41,907 nt of DNA from Fulvivirga imtechensis AK7 (GCF_000331535.1 NZ_AMZN01000093.1:1-41907); one strand, 5' to 3'; shown: positions 1 to 8,815, counted from the first letter of the stretch. Notes: a model not told the origin generated them from the sequence alone. Program-made: numbers and translations.

Positions 1-75
1 GTTAATTGTTAATTGTTAATTGTTAATTGTTAATTGTTAATTGTTATTCGTTGATTGTTAATGGTTAATGGTTGT
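1..75. repeat. 7-bp tandem repeat (GTTAATT)n
   Basis: The unit GTTAATT is repeated about six times without change from base 1 to 43 and then decays (GTTATTC, GTTGATT, GTTAATG, GTTAATG) up to about base 75. The array may continue to the left of the window. It lies beyond the terminator of the CHAT gene and contains no gene. Copy number is likely to vary between strains, which is an inference. Confidence 0.9.
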
Positions 76-78
76 TCA

Positions 79-117
79 CAAAAAAAGAAAGCTGCCCTTG
101 TTTTAGAAGAGCAGCTT
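79..117 (-). terminator. Rho-independent terminator of the CHAT gene
   Basis: Read on the minus strand, AAGCTGC and GCAGCTT (bases 111-117 and 89-95) form a 7-bp stem around a 15-base loop, followed at once by TTTCTTTTTTT. It lies about 240 bases past the CHAT stop. Without the mobile element at 196-358 and its duplicated target the distance would be about 70 bases, so the element has moved the terminator away from its gene. Confidence 0.7.
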
Positions 118-189
118 ATGCAAGCAAAGAGGTTAAACATTTTTTTGATTTAGCTTAAAGATAGCGGTCCACTGGTAATTTTCAAAAAT

Positions 190-364
190 TAATTAGTGGC
201 TTTAAGAAGACTCTAAGTGGTTTTAAGAAAACGCTACCACCAAAGGGCGGGACGAAGTCCCAAAAAGCGGAGTTCCGTAACAGTTGTTACAGTTGTCGGG
301 AAAAGCACTTTTGGGACAAGTGTAACGCAGACAGACATTGACGTTTTCTTACAGACACTAACTA
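190..364 (+). mobile_element. Short inverted-repeat element, copy 1
   Basis: The element body is 196-358 (163 bp). Its right end reads GTTTTCTTACAGACAC, the near-complement of the left ends of the other copies; its own left end is degraded (GTGGCTTTAAGAAGAC). It is flanked by TAATTA (190-195) and TAACTA (359-364), five matches of six. The left interior resembles copy 4 (AAAGGGCGGGACGAAG) while the right interior resembles copy 3 (ACAGTTGTCGGG), so it looks mosaic. It abuts the end of the CHAT gene and supplies the last base of that gene's TAG stop. No transposase is encoded, so it is a MITE-like passenger. Confidence 0.8.
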
Positions 365-3192
365 CCTACTAATACAAATCCACCCCAGTAATAAGGTTCT
401 TTATATTTGATTTTTAAGGCTAGCTGCGCTTCCTTAAAGGCCTGTTGTTTATTACCTGTCTTTAACCAGCCAGCATAAAATTTCGTCATTAGTTCCTGGG
501 TGGCTTCATCGTCAACCTTCCACAAGCTCATGATCAAGGCTTTGGCGCCTGCCGCAAGAAATGCGCGTTGCAAACCGTAAACCCCTTCCCCTGCCTTAAC
601 GTCTCCCACTGCCGTTTCACAAGCGCTTAGCACCACCAGGTCCGTGTTGTCCAAAGACATATTCATGGCTTCATAAGCGGTAAGAACACCGTTATTGCTA
701 CTTTCAAATGTATTTTGCCGTTCACCCGTTGTGGATCCGGCCCCCGCCAGCAACAGTCCGGCCCTCAGCAAAGGGTTATCGCGAGCACTCTCGGAACTAA
801 TACCAAATACTTTCCCTTGTTGCAAATGCTTGTCTTCCAAAAAATAGCCATGGGTGGCAACATGTAGCACTTTCGGATTTGCAATGGCTTTAAAGGATTG
901 TTCGCTGGCGTTGGCACCACTTAATGTCGATATTTTGTATGCCTTGCTTGTCAAAAGTCTGCCTATGTTAGTTACTTCGGCTTTGGTTCCCGGTAACGGT
1001 GGGATATCACCATTTCCATATTCCGGAAAGCCGACCAGCACAGCGGATTTGGTTTGACTGGCAGACTTATTATTCCCAATTAAATCCCTGCTATTCGCCA
1101 ATAGGGTGAGGTCATATTCTTGTATTAAATAATTACCTGATGGATTTCGCAAAGTATTCAAACTGATTTGGTTATATACCCCATCCAACGATAAGTATAG
1201 ATGCCTGGCTTCTTTTGTCAGGGGGCGGATAGGCGCCCAATACTGCGGGTATGAATATTCGTCAGTTATTTTTTGATGAATAGCGTTATTGTAGTACTTA
1301 AAATACCTTCCCTCCAGATGATCTCCATTGTCTATCACTACCTTGGATGGAAAGTCAGCCGTAGGGTTCAATGCCAATACCAGATACCTTGCACCGCTAA
1401 AGGTTTTATCATAATTTCTGAACCTAATCACCTCAATGGCTACTTCTGATTGCTTCAGCCTGGCTTTTACTTCTTTATATGTTACATTATTCAGTTGATA
1501 GCCCTCTGAAAAGATCTCAGATCTCTGTGACAACTCCTTTTCAGTTGCATTTGCCGCTTTTTCCAGAGAGTCACGATTTATTTTCTGTTCCACCAGTTCT
1601 TCCCGGGAATAGGAATATAGCTTTGCCAGCTTCTCCTTTTGGTCAAGCCACATTAAATATTTGCTGATGAGCTCCTTGTCATCGCCTCCCAGTATCTTTT
1701 TCTTTATTTTATTAGTAGAGTTAAGCAACAGTCCTTTTGTTGCTATATGATAGTCATAGACATCACCTAGCAAAGGATGGGTTTCGGAAGGCGCTTCTGC
1801 TGCGAAAGCATAAAAACGCTCAAACCTCGGACGAAGCTTGTCCCAATACCTCGTCTTTTCGGCTTCACTCATGGGTGGGAAGTACCTGTTGATAAATGAC
1901 AGAGACTGTTGTAATGACTCCTTGTAAAGACTCTCAGCCTTCTCTCTTTCACCTTTCTTCCAGTACAAAATGGCTATATCCTCGGTAGACTGCACATATT
2001 GAGGGTGCTCGGTGCCAAGGAGTTTCTTACGAATATCTAATGTTTCGCTCAACAAAGGTTCAGCAGCACCAAAATCGGCCTGAAATCGATAAAAATTACC
2101 CAGATCACTGATTGCTGCTGCATATAATGGGTGTTCTTTTCCAAACTTGCGTTCATAGATGCCTATGGCTTCCTTCAATAGGGTCTCCACCTGGTCATAC
2201 TTACCCATTTCCATGTAAAGGGCGGCCAGATTATTTAACACATGAGCATAATCGGGATGCCGTTTACCAAAGCGTCTTTCCTTTAGGGCGATCAGGTCTT
2301 TATAGGTGGTTTCGGCCAGATCATATTTGCCCATTTCCTGGTAAAGCAATGCCAGATTAGAAATGAATTTCTGATGGTTTCCTGACTTTGAGCTTTGCAG
2401 ACCGGCAGAAATATCAATAGCCTTTTTTAATACCACTTCGGCCTGATCATATCTACCCATCGCCTGGTAGATCATCGCTTCATTATTTTGAGCGATCGCA
2501 AAGGGCATGCTGTTATTGCCATGTATATCAAGTAGTATGGCTGCGGCTTGAACAATGGAGGCCTCAGCTTCGGTATACCGGCCGGTTTCCTTGTGCAATA
2601 CAGCAAGGTTGTTGAGCGAAGCGCCATATCCCGTGCTTTCTTCACCACGGCTTTCCTTTTCCTGGTTTAAAGCCTGCAGTATAAACTCTTCAGCAGCAGT
2701 GTACCTTCCTGTAGTACTATATAGCAAACCCAGGTTGGATATCACCTTGGGATAATTGATATCATCGGTGAGCTCGTGAGTTTCGTATTTTTCCTTTGAT
2801 GCCAGAAGCAGACGTTCAGCCATCTGGTAATAACCACTTGCATATAAGCCCTCACCTCTGTCCAGCAGGTCGCGGGCCTTTTCTCTCTCCTCCTTCTCAT
2901 CCTCTACCTTACCAAGGTTAGAATATATTTTTAAGAACCCTTCACCCTTTTCCCTGAGATCATACAGCCCTGAGTTATCATTCAGAGAAATTGCATAACT
3001 GAAGCTGGTAGAATCAAAGTTACTTCTGGCCTCGTCCAATCTTTCGGCCGTCAGATCCCTTAGCTTATTCAGACCATCACCTGATGCGAAATTTTTAGCT
3101 TTGTCCTTCAACATTTTTCCCAACTGGCCAAATGTATCGGAGGACGGCAAAATAAGGAGAACCAGCAGCAACAAAGTATAAAGCCGTTTCAT
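358..3192 (-). CDS. Exported TPR-CHAT caspase-like protein
   Basis: An exported protein of about 944 residues. From the ATG at 3192 it begins MKRLYTLLLLVLLILPSS, a signal peptide; an ATG at 3207 would add only MIYNV and falls where transcription should start, so 3192 is preferred. Roughly residues 95-440 are repeated TPR units, many with the pattern Y..AE.LLK.A. The last 300 residues form a CHAT domain with both catalytic motifs: HVATHG (His near 781) and LSACETAVG (Cys near 858), followed by GVYGLQRAFLAAGA. CHAT domains are clan CD caspase-like peptidases; the TPRs probably bind a partner or substrate. It stands alone, with its own promoter and terminator. No CRISPR genes accompany it, so a craspase-type role is not suggested. 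The substrate is unknown. Confidence 0.9.
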   Translation of the reverse strand: MKRLYTLLLLVLLILPSSDTFGQLGKMLKDKAKNFASGDGLNKLRDLTAERLDEARSNFDSTSFSYAISLNDNSGLYDLREKGEGFLKIYSNLGKVEDEKEEREKARDLLDRGEGLYASGYYQMAERLLLASKEKYETHELTDDINYPKVISNLGLLYSTTGRYTAAEEFILQALNQEKESRGEESTGYGASLNNLAVLHKETGRYTEAEASIVQAAAILLDIHGNNSMPFAIAQNNEAMIYQAMGRYDQAEVVLKKAIDISAGLQSSKSGNHQKFISNLALLYQEMGKYDLAETTYKDLIALKERRFGKRHPDYAHVLNNLAALYMEMGKYDQVETLLKEAIGIYERKFGKEHPLYAAAISDLGNFYRFQADFGAAEPLLSETLDIRKKLLGTEHPQYVQSTEDIAILYWKKGEREKAESLYKESLQQSLSFINRYFPPMSEAEKTRYWDKLRPRFERFYAFAAEAPSETHPLLGDVYDYHIATKGLLLNSTNKIKKKILGGDDKELISKYLMWLDQKEKLAKLYSYSREELVEQKINRDSLEKAANATEKELSQRSEIFSEGYQLNNVTYKEVKARLKQSEVAIEVIRFRNYDKTFSGARYLVLALNPTADFPSKVVIDNGDHLEGRYFKYYNNAIHQKITDEYSYPQYWAPIRPLTKEARHLYLSLDGVYNQISLNTLRNPSGNYLIQEYDLTLLANSRDLIGNNKSASQTKSAVLVGFPEYGNGDIPPLPGTKAEVTNIGRLLTSKAYKISTLSGANASEQSFKAIANPKVLHVATHGYFLEDKHLQQGKVFGISSESARDNPLLRAGLLLAGAGSTTGERQNTFESSNNGVLTAYEAMNMSLDNTDLVVLSACETAVGDVKAGEGVYGLQRAFLAAGAKALIMSLWKVDDEATQELMTKFYAGWLKTGNKQQAFKEAQLALKIKYKEPYYWGGFVLVGS

Positions 3193-3211
3193 CACATTAT
3201 AGATCATTTAC

Positions 3212-3219
3212 CAAAGGTA
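3212..3219 (-). promoter_or_regulatory. -7 promoter box of the CHAT gene
   Basis: The minus strand reads TACCTTTG, a full match to the Bacteroidota -7 consensus TAnnTTTG, 20 bases before the ATG at 3192. Transcription should start near 3205-3207, which is why the first ATG (3207) is unlikely to be used. No clear -33 TTG was seen. Confidence 0.45.
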
Positions 3220-3277
3220 ATATATAGAAAAAGATATTCATCATTATTAAAAAGCTTTTCGTAATTTGGCGCCCCTT

Positions 3278-4033
3278 ATGAGACTTCTTAAGAAAATTAT
3301 TTCTAAAATATACCTGGTATGGGTGCTGTTGGTATTCAATGTATTCATGCTCATCTTCCTTCCTATTATTGTACTTCCCATATTGCTGGGCGAAAAATAT
3401 GGCAATGTCACTTATTTTGGGCTTTATCTTTGGTCATGGGTATTCAGCCGATTGACATTCATTGGCTACAAGATCGAAGGCCGGGAGAATGTTGATAAGA
3501 GAAAGTCATATATCTATACCAGTAATCATACATCGTTTCTTGATGTGCCAGGGCTTCGCCTGGGCATTCCTACTCAATTTCGGCCATTAGCCAAAAAAGA
3601 ATTGTTAAAAATACCCGGTTTTGGCCTGATTGTGAGAGTAGCCACCATAGTAGTGGACCGCTCAAACAATGAAAGCCGAAAGAGAAGTGTAAAAAGGTTA
3701 AAGCAGGCATTGGATAGTGGTATATCCATCTTAATATTTCCGGAGGGCACTCAAAATCGAACGGACCAGCCGCTGCAACCGTTTTATGATGGCGCTTTTC
3801 GCATCGCCATTGAAACAAATACTCCCATTATTCCTATTGTGGTGATCAACGCTGGCAATCTTATGCCTCCCAGCAAACTAGACATTAAACCTGGCAGAAT
3901 CAAAGTTATCTTTGGCCAGGAAGTAGCTGTTGAAGGATATGGGTTAAGCGACCTGCCTTTCCTGAAAGAAAAGGTCTTCAATGCTATGAAAGATATCGTG
4001 GAGAGGGAATCGGGAGATAAATACCTCAAGTAA
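3278..4033 (+). CDS. plsC: 1-acyl-sn-glycerol-3-phosphate acyltransferase
   Basis: 251 residues from ATG 3278; a TTG at 3266 would add MAPL but is less likely. The family adds the second acyl chain to lysophosphatidic acid at the inner membrane, making phosphatidic acid for phospholipids. Residues 12-37 are a hydrophobic membrane segment. The acyltransferase motifs are in order: NHTSFLD (83-89, the HX4D catalytic pair), the PTQFRPLAKKEL substrate region, FPEGTQNR (154-161), and a following PIIPIVV strand. Length is normal for the family. It is a single gene diverging from the CHAT gene. The reaction is inferred from the family; the exact acyl donor is not visible. Confidence 0.92.
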   Translation: MRLLKKIISKIYLVWVLLVFNVFMLIFLPIIVLPILLGEKYGNVTYFGLYLWSWVFSRLTFIGYKIEGRENVDKRKSYIYTSNHTSFLDVPGLRLGIPTQFRPLAKKELLKIPGFGLIVRVATIVVDRSNNESRKRSVKRLKQALDSGISILIFPEGTQNRTDQPLQPFYDGAFRIAIETNTPIIPIVVINAGNLMPPSKLDIKPGRIKVIFGQEVAVEGYGLSDLPFLKEKVFNAMKDIVERESGDKYLK

Positions 4034-4036
4034 AAA

Positions 4037-4064
4037 AGTTGACAATCGGCAGAAGCAGTTGGCA
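4037..4064. repeat. Short quasi-repeat spacer (GGCAA type)
   Basis: The stretch GTTGACAATCGGCAGAAGCA followed by GTTGGCAAC resembles the spacers at 32861-32889 and, inverted, 4929-4965. All are built from short units such as GGCAAT and GGCAAAAGCA. It lies just past the plsC stop; no function is apparent. Confidence 0.5.
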
Positions 4065-4101
4065 ACTATTTGACTCATCAATCTCATACGTTCCTATTGA
4101 T

Positions 4102-4129
4102 CCGGAAAAACCGGGCTTTTGTTACCCGG
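4102..4129. terminator. Bidirectional terminator between plsC and the pirin gene
   Basis: On the minus strand CCGGG (4125-4129), a 9-base loop and CCCGG (4111-4115) are followed by TTTTT, which suits the pirin gene. On the plus strand CCGG-AAAAA-CCGG (4102-4114) is followed by GCTTTTG and could serve plsC. The two hairpins share CCGG and are mutually exclusive. Confidence 0.5.
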
Positions 4130-4153
4130 AAAAACATTTGTAATGAGAGGCTT

Positions 4154-4867
4154 TTAACTTGTCATAGGCACTTCGATAAATAAAATTTCAGAATCTTTGA
4201 TAGCTTTTATAGCAACACCGGATACTTCAAAGACACCAAGTCCGTCTCTTTTTGTAAGAGATTCTCCTGCCACCTCTACCTCTCCCTCTATTATAAAAAT
4301 GTATACTCCGTGGTTATCGTCTCTCAGTTTATAGTCGGTTTCAAAGCCTTCCATAAAAGTGGCTAATGAAAAATAGGCATCCTGATTTATCCATAGGGCC
4401 CCTCCTGATGAGTCCGGGCTCACCACCGTCTTTATCCTGTTGACCCTTTGTTTAGGATCGAAATTCTGTTGCCCGTAACGCGGGTTTATATTTCTTTCTT
4501 TGGGGTAGATCCATATCTGAAGAAAATTAACACTTTCCGTGGCGCTATGGTTATATTCAGAATGCATGATACCGGTACCTGCAGACATGATCTGCACGTC
4601 ATGAGTACGGATCACAGAAGAGTTTCCCATACTATCTTTATGCTCCAGGGCACCTTTTAACGGTATAGATACTATTTCCATGTTATCATGAGGATGGGTG
4701 CCGAAGCCGCCGCCTCCCCCCACTACGTCATCATTAAGCACTCTTAGCATACCAAAATGCATGCGTTCAGGATTGTGATAACCTGCAAAACTAAAAGTGT
4801 GGTGGGAATCCAGCCAACCGTGGTTGGCGTGTCCCCGTGTCTCTGCCCGGTGAAGCACTTTTCTCAT
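4154..4867 (-). CDS. Pirin family protein (bicupin)
   Basis: 237 residues from the ATG at 4867; an upstream extension exists but starts with non-coding repeat sequence, while MRKVLHRAETRGHANHGWLD is the usual pirin beginning. Pirins are metal-binding cupins, some with quercetin 2,3-dioxygenase activity. The metal ligands are visible: GTHPHDNME (His58, His60) and MHSE (His102, Glu104). The N-terminal HTFSFAGYHNPERMHFG signature is complete. The C-terminal half is a second, less conserved cupin (VYIFIIEGEVEVAGESL). The substrate cannot be told from sequence. The upstream 270 bases contain a repeated 17-bp core that could be an operator. Confidence 0.92.
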   Translation of the reverse strand: MRKVLHRAETRGHANHGWLDSHHTFSFAGYHNPERMHFGMLRVLNDDVVGGGGGFGTHPHDNMEIVSIPLKGALEHKDSMGNSSVIRTHDVQIMSAGTGIMHSEYNHSATESVNFLQIWIYPKERNINPRYGQQNFDPKQRVNRIKTVVSPDSSGGALWINQDAYFSLATFMEGFETDYKLRDDNHGVYIFIIEGEVEVAGESLTKRDGLGVFEVSGVAIKAIKDSEILFIEVPMTS

Positions 4868-4903
4868 GTGTATATAAATAGTATTGAGTATTAAGATAGC
4901 TCG

Positions 4904-4965
4904 AAGACCGAAGTCGGAAGTCCGAAGTTCCCTTTTGCCTATTGCCTTTGCCAACTGTCGATTTA
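4904..4965. repeat. Quasi-tandem intergenic spacer
   Basis: Two simple repeats abut. 4904-4928 is built from GAAGACC, GAAGTCG and GAAGTCC units; 4929-4965, read on the minus strand, is built from GTTGGCAAAGGCAATAGGCA and matches the spacer at 32861-32889. It lies upstream of the pirin start and has no coding potential. Confidence 0.55.
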
Positions 4966-4975
4966 GTCGTTCTAC

Positions 4976-5121
4976 GTTGGTATAACTAAGAATGACTAAA
5001 GTTTATGCTCATTTCATCTGTATATAATTTTTAATTTCAATGGCCACATGGAATTCGCTATAAACTTTATTCATCCGCGGTTGGTATAATTTAGAATGAC
5101 TAAAGTTTATGCTCATTTCAT
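4976..5121. repeat. 42-bp direct repeat pair plus an inverted core copy
   Basis: Bases 4976-5017 and 5080-5121 are 42-bp direct repeats differing at two positions. Their shared core GAATGACTAAAGTTTAT (4990-5006 and 5094-5110) occurs a third time inverted at 5060-5076 with two mismatches. The set lies between the pyruvate carboxylase stop and the pirin start, both on the minus strand, so it could be an operator array for the pirin gene or a decayed small repeat. Confidence 0.75.
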
Positions 5122-5138
5122 ATATTTTCGGACAGACA

Positions 5139-8100
5139 CTACTCCATTTCCACCACCATATCATCCTGCTGCACCATCTCCCCTGCCGGCAGGTATACTT
5201 TCTTGATCTTTCCATTAGCCGGAGCGCTGATGGTGGTTTCCATTTTCATTGCCTCAATAACAAATAACGGTGCATTTTCCCGTACTTCCTCACCTTCTTT
5301 CACTTTTACTTCGGCAATCCTGCCCTGTAACGGTGCTCCTATCTGCTTTTCACCAGCAGCTTTTGCGTGAGCAACTTTGTTTGTTTTGTAGCTTTGGTCT
5401 CTAACCTCCAGCACTCTGGCCTGCCCGTTCATCTCAAAGTAGACCTTGCAGACACCATTCTCATCAGGCATCGACTTATACAGCTTTTTAATTATGATAG
5501 CCTTACCTTTTCCTATTTCGACAAAAATCTCCTCATTATTTTTCAGTCCATATAAAAATGACAGTGTTGGCAGACGCCAAACCTCTCCGTAGTGCTGCCA
5601 ATGATCGTAAAGGTCTTTAAATACTTTAGGGTACAGCTTATAGGAAAGGAAGTCCAGCTCATCGCAATATTCATCAAATTCCTCCTGAAATTGTTCGAAT
5701 TCTTTATCAAAATCAACAGGTTCCAGGTGTGCATTTGGCCTGTCAGTAAATGGTTTTTCTCCTTTCAATATTATTTTGGTAAGCTGCTCGGGAAAACCAC
5801 CCGGGGGCTGACCCAGATCTCCTTTAAATAAGCTTACCACAGACTCCGGGAATGACAGGGTGTGGCCTTTTTGAAGAATATCGTCTGCTGTCAGGTTGTT
5901 GGAAGTCATGAACAATGCCATATCGCCCACTACTTTTGATGAAGGAGTTACTTTCACCAGGTCTCCAAACAGGTCATTGACTATGGCATAGTTTTCTTTG
6001 ACCCTGGCAAACTGATCCTCAAGCCCCAGCCCTCTGGCCTGAGGTCTCAGGTTAGAATATTGACCACCGGGAATTTCATGCTCATATACCTCAGCCGTGC
6101 CCGCTTTTAGCTCAGATTCAAAGGGGTAATAGAACTCACGAACGTCTTCCCAATAGTTACCATATTTGTTCAGCGACTTCAGATCAAACTTATGCTCCCG
6201 TTCATGCCCCTCCAGCGCCGCCAATAACGAGTTGAAATTAGGCTGCGATGTCAAGCCGGACATAGAGCTGATGGCTACATCCACTACATCAACACCTGCA
6301 TCTATGGCTTCAAGGTAGGTGGCACATTGAAGGCTCGAGGTATCATGCGTATGCAGATGAATGGGCAGATCCACAGCTTTTTTCAACTCACTGATAAGCA
6401 ACCTGGCGCTTCTTGGTTTAAGAAGGCCAGCCATATCTTTAATAGCTAAAATGTGAGCACCCTCATCTTCCAATTGTCTCGCCAGGTCCAGATAATATTG
6501 CAGGTTATATTTCGGGTTTTCCTTATAAAGATCTCCGGTGTAGCATATACAAGCCTCCGCCAGTGAATTGGTTCGTTCCCTCACCGTACGAATGCTCACT
6601 TTCATAGCCTCTACCCAGTTGAGAGAATCAAATATCCTGAAGATGTCAATACCGGTCTCAGCGGTTTTTTCAACGAATTTTTCGATCAGGTTATCAGGAT
6701 AAGCCTTATATCCCACTCCATTGGAGCCTCTGAGTAGCATTTGCAGCAGCAGGTTAGGCATAGCTTGCCTGAATAATTTTAGCCTATCCCACGGATTTTC
6801 ATGGAGAAAGCGCATGCACACATCAAAGGTAGCTCCTCCCCAAACCTCCATGGAAAAGATATTCGGGTGATTTTTGGCGTATCCCTCAGCCACCTTCAAC
6901 ATATCCAAAGTCCTGACCCTGGTAGCTAGCAATGACTGGTGAGCATCACGGAAAGTAGTGTCTGTAAAATGGATCCTGGGCTCGTTTTTCAGCCATTCTG
7001 TAAACCCTTCGCGCCCGAGTCTTTCCAGCTTATCTTTGGTGCCTTCCGGATAGTCGCCCAGTCTGTCAAAGACAGGCACCTTCGGTTCTCTGAATACTTT
7101 ATTCGGATCAACATGTTTTACATCAGGGTTGCCATTTACTGCCAGGTTGCCCAGGTAATTGAGAATCTTGGTGCCTCTGTTCAGCCTACGTGGCATATCG
7201 AATAACTCCGGGTGATCGGCAATGAAATTAACGGTGGCCTGGCCTGAGTAAAAAACGGGGTGTGAGATCACATTCTGCAAAAAGCCAACATTTGTTTTAA
7301 CACCCCTGATCCGAAACTCACTAAGCGCACGGTCCAGCCTCTCGGATGCCCCTTTAAGCGTCCTCCCCCATGACGATACCTTCACCAATAATGAATCAAA
7401 AAACGGAGATATCGTCACTCCTGCATAACAATTACCAGCATCTAATCTGATCCCGAAGCCATTGGCGCTTCGGTAGGCTATTATAGTGCCATAGTCAGGC
7501 TGGAAATTATTATGGGGGTCCTCAGTAGTAACCCTGCATTGAATGGCGTACCCATTACACTGCACACCACTTTGATCTTTGATAAATATACGGGGATCGG
7601 CAAGATCATACCCTTTGGCTATCAGTATCTGAGAGCGTACGATATCCACACCGGTAACCTCTTCTGTAATAGTATGCTCTACCTGAATACGCGGATTTAC
7701 TTCTATGAAGTATATATTCTCATCACTATCCACCAGGAACTCCACTGTTCCCACGTTGTTATAGTTAACTTCACGGGCTATGGCCAGTGCATAGCCATAT
7801 AATTTGTCCTTAGCCTCCTGACTGAGGGTGACACTGGGCGCCACTTCCACCACCTTCTGAAATCTGCGCTGTACCGAACAATCCCTTTCATATAAATGAA
7901 CAATATTGCCATAGTTATCGCCCATGATCTGCACCTCTATATGCTTGGGGTTGTCTATATACTTTTCAAGAAAAACAGTATCATCACCAAAAGCCTTGCC
8001 GGCTTCCTGACGTGCTTCGTCAAAAGCCCTTTTCAGTTGCTCATCATCGCGCACCACTCTCATCCCCCGGCCTCCGCCTCCGGCTGCTGCCTTCACCATC

Positions 8101-8585
8101 ACAGGGTACCCTATGTTGCTCGCTTCCTTCAGGGCAATGTCTGTAGACGTTAGCTTTTCCCTGCTGTCTTCAATGATCGGGAGCTGAGCCTTGATCGCTA
8201 TTTTTTTAGCCTGTACTTTATCTCCAAGTTTTTCCATTACCTCGGGCTCAGGCCCTACGAAAACAATACCCTCTTCCCGGCAACGCCTGGCCAGTTTTAC
8301 ATTCTCAGAAAGAAAGCCATAACCCGGATGAATGGCATCAACCTCGTTGCGTTTGGCTACTGCTATAAGCTCTTCAATATCAAGATAGGGTTTTAAGGGC
8401 TCGTTATCCGCTCCGATCTGATAAGCCTCATCGGCCTTGTATCTATGTAGCGAGTACCGGTCTTCGTAAGTAAAAACAGCAACAGTTCTTATTTTTAATT
8501 CTGTCGCTGCACGTAAAATTCTGATGGCTATCTCACCCCGGTTGGCCACCATTAACTTCTTTATCTCTTTTAAGTGAACAGTCAT
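5139..8585 (-). CDS. pyc: Pyruvate carboxylase
   Basis: 1148 residues, full length for the single-chain enzyme. It carboxylates pyruvate to oxaloacetate with ATP, bicarbonate and biotin, refilling the TCA cycle and feeding gluconeogenesis in the cytoplasm. Domain order is standard. Biotin carboxylase (about 8-460) has the ATP-grasp loop KAAAGGGGRGM and EVNPRIQVEHT. Carboxyltransferase (about 540-830) has FTDTTFRDAHQSLLATR, the metal-site motif HLHTHD and IKDMAGLLKP. The C-terminal biotinyl domain has EAMKMET with the biotinylated lysine at 1114. The start is the ATG at 8585, with the usual KKLMVANRGEIAIRI just after it. It stands alone; the 42-bp direct repeat begins about 20 bases past the stop. 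Confidence 0.97.
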   Translation of the reverse strand: MTVHLKEIKKLMVANRGEIAIRILRAATELKIRTVAVFTYEDRYSLHRYKADEAYQIGADNEPLKPYLDIEELIAVAKRNEVDAIHPGYGFLSENVKLARRCREEGIVFVGPEPEVMEKLGDKVQAKKIAIKAQLPIIEDSREKLTSTDIALKEASNIGYPVMVKAAAGGGGRGMRVVRDDEQLKRAFDEARQEAGKAFGDDTVFLEKYIDNPKHIEVQIMGDNYGNIVHLYERDCSVQRRFQKVVEVAPSVTLSQEAKDKLYGYALAIAREVNYNNVGTVEFLVDSDENIYFIEVNPRIQVEHTITEEVTGVDIVRSQILIAKGYDLADPRIFIKDQSGVQCNGYAIQCRVTTEDPHNNFQPDYGTIIAYRSANGFGIRLDAGNCYAGVTISPFFDSLLVKVSSWGRTLKGASERLDRALSEFRIRGVKTNVGFLQNVISHPVFYSGQATVNFIADHPELFDMPRRLNRGTKILNYLGNLAVNGNPDVKHVDPNKVFREPKVPVFDRLGDYPEGTKDKLERLGREGFTEWLKNEPRIHFTDTTFRDAHQSLLATRVRTLDMLKVAEGYAKNHPNIFSMEVWGGATFDVCMRFLHENPWDRLKLFRQAMPNLLLQMLLRGSNGVGYKAYPDNLIEKFVEKTAETGIDIFRIFDSLNWVEAMKVSIRTVRERTNSLAEACICYTGDLYKENPKYNLQYYLDLARQLEDEGAHILAIKDMAGLLKPRSARLLISELKKAVDLPIHLHTHDTSSLQCATYLEAIDAGVDVVDVAISSMSGLTSQPNFNSLLAALEGHEREHKFDLKSLNKYGNYWEDVREFYYPFESELKAGTAEVYEHEIPGGQYSNLRPQARGLGLEDQFARVKENYAIVNDLFGDLVKVTPSSKVVGDMALFMTSNNLTADDILQKGHTLSFPESVVSLFKGDLGQPPGGFPEQLTKIILKGEKPFTDRPNAHLEPVDFDKEFEQFQEEFDEYCDELDFLSYKLYPKVFKDLYDHWQHYGEVWRLPTLSFLYGLKNNEEIFVEIGKGKAIIIKKLYKSMPDENGVCKVYFEMNGQARVLEVRDQSYKTNKVAHAKAAGEKQIGAPLQGRIAEVKVKEGEEVRENAPLFVIEAMKMETTISAPANGKIKKVYLPAGEMVQQDDMVVEME

Positions 8586-8692
8586 TTATTCTCTTTGGAT
8601 TAATTTCAAACGTTTTAGATGCTGAAAAATAAAACTTTTACAGTGTCTTAACAAAGAAATTCAGTTGTGGTTAAGATTTTATTATTGGCCTC

Positions 8693-8815
8693 ATGAAATA
8701 TGTTATGCTATCACTTATAGCAGCCTTTATCATCATGCAGTTTCCCTGTTTGGATAAATCAGTTTCTGAGTTTAGCGATGCAGATGATTCCTCCCCCGTC
8801 CCCGTAAGAGGTTAG
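8693..8815 (+). CDS. Small hydrophobic peptide, hypothetical
   Basis: A 40-residue ORF: MKYVMLSLIAAFIIMQFPC followed by a short acidic tail ending SSPVPVRG. The first 16 residues are hydrophobic like a signal peptide or membrane anchor. A near-consensus -7 box TATTATTG lies at 8680-8687, five bases before the ATG. No family is recognised. It diverges from pyruvate carboxylase and sits in a gap otherwise without genes. It could equally be a chance ORF. Confidence 0.4.
   Translation: MKYVMLSLIAAFIIMQFPCLDKSVSEFSDADDSSPVPVRG

Noticed and set aside
358-3192. CRISPR-linked craspase (TPR-CHAT with a type III-E effector)
   Set aside because: The protein has a signal peptide and there is no Cas gene or CRISPR array in the window.
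3266-4033. TTG start at 3266 for the acyltransferase
   Set aside because: An ATG four codons later fits the family N-terminus, and the TTG overlaps a promoter-like TAATTTG sequence.
5009-5215. 68-codon minus-strand ORF over the end of pyruvate carboxylase
   Set aside because: It overlaps the biotinyl-domain codons and the 42-bp repeats and has no features of its own.
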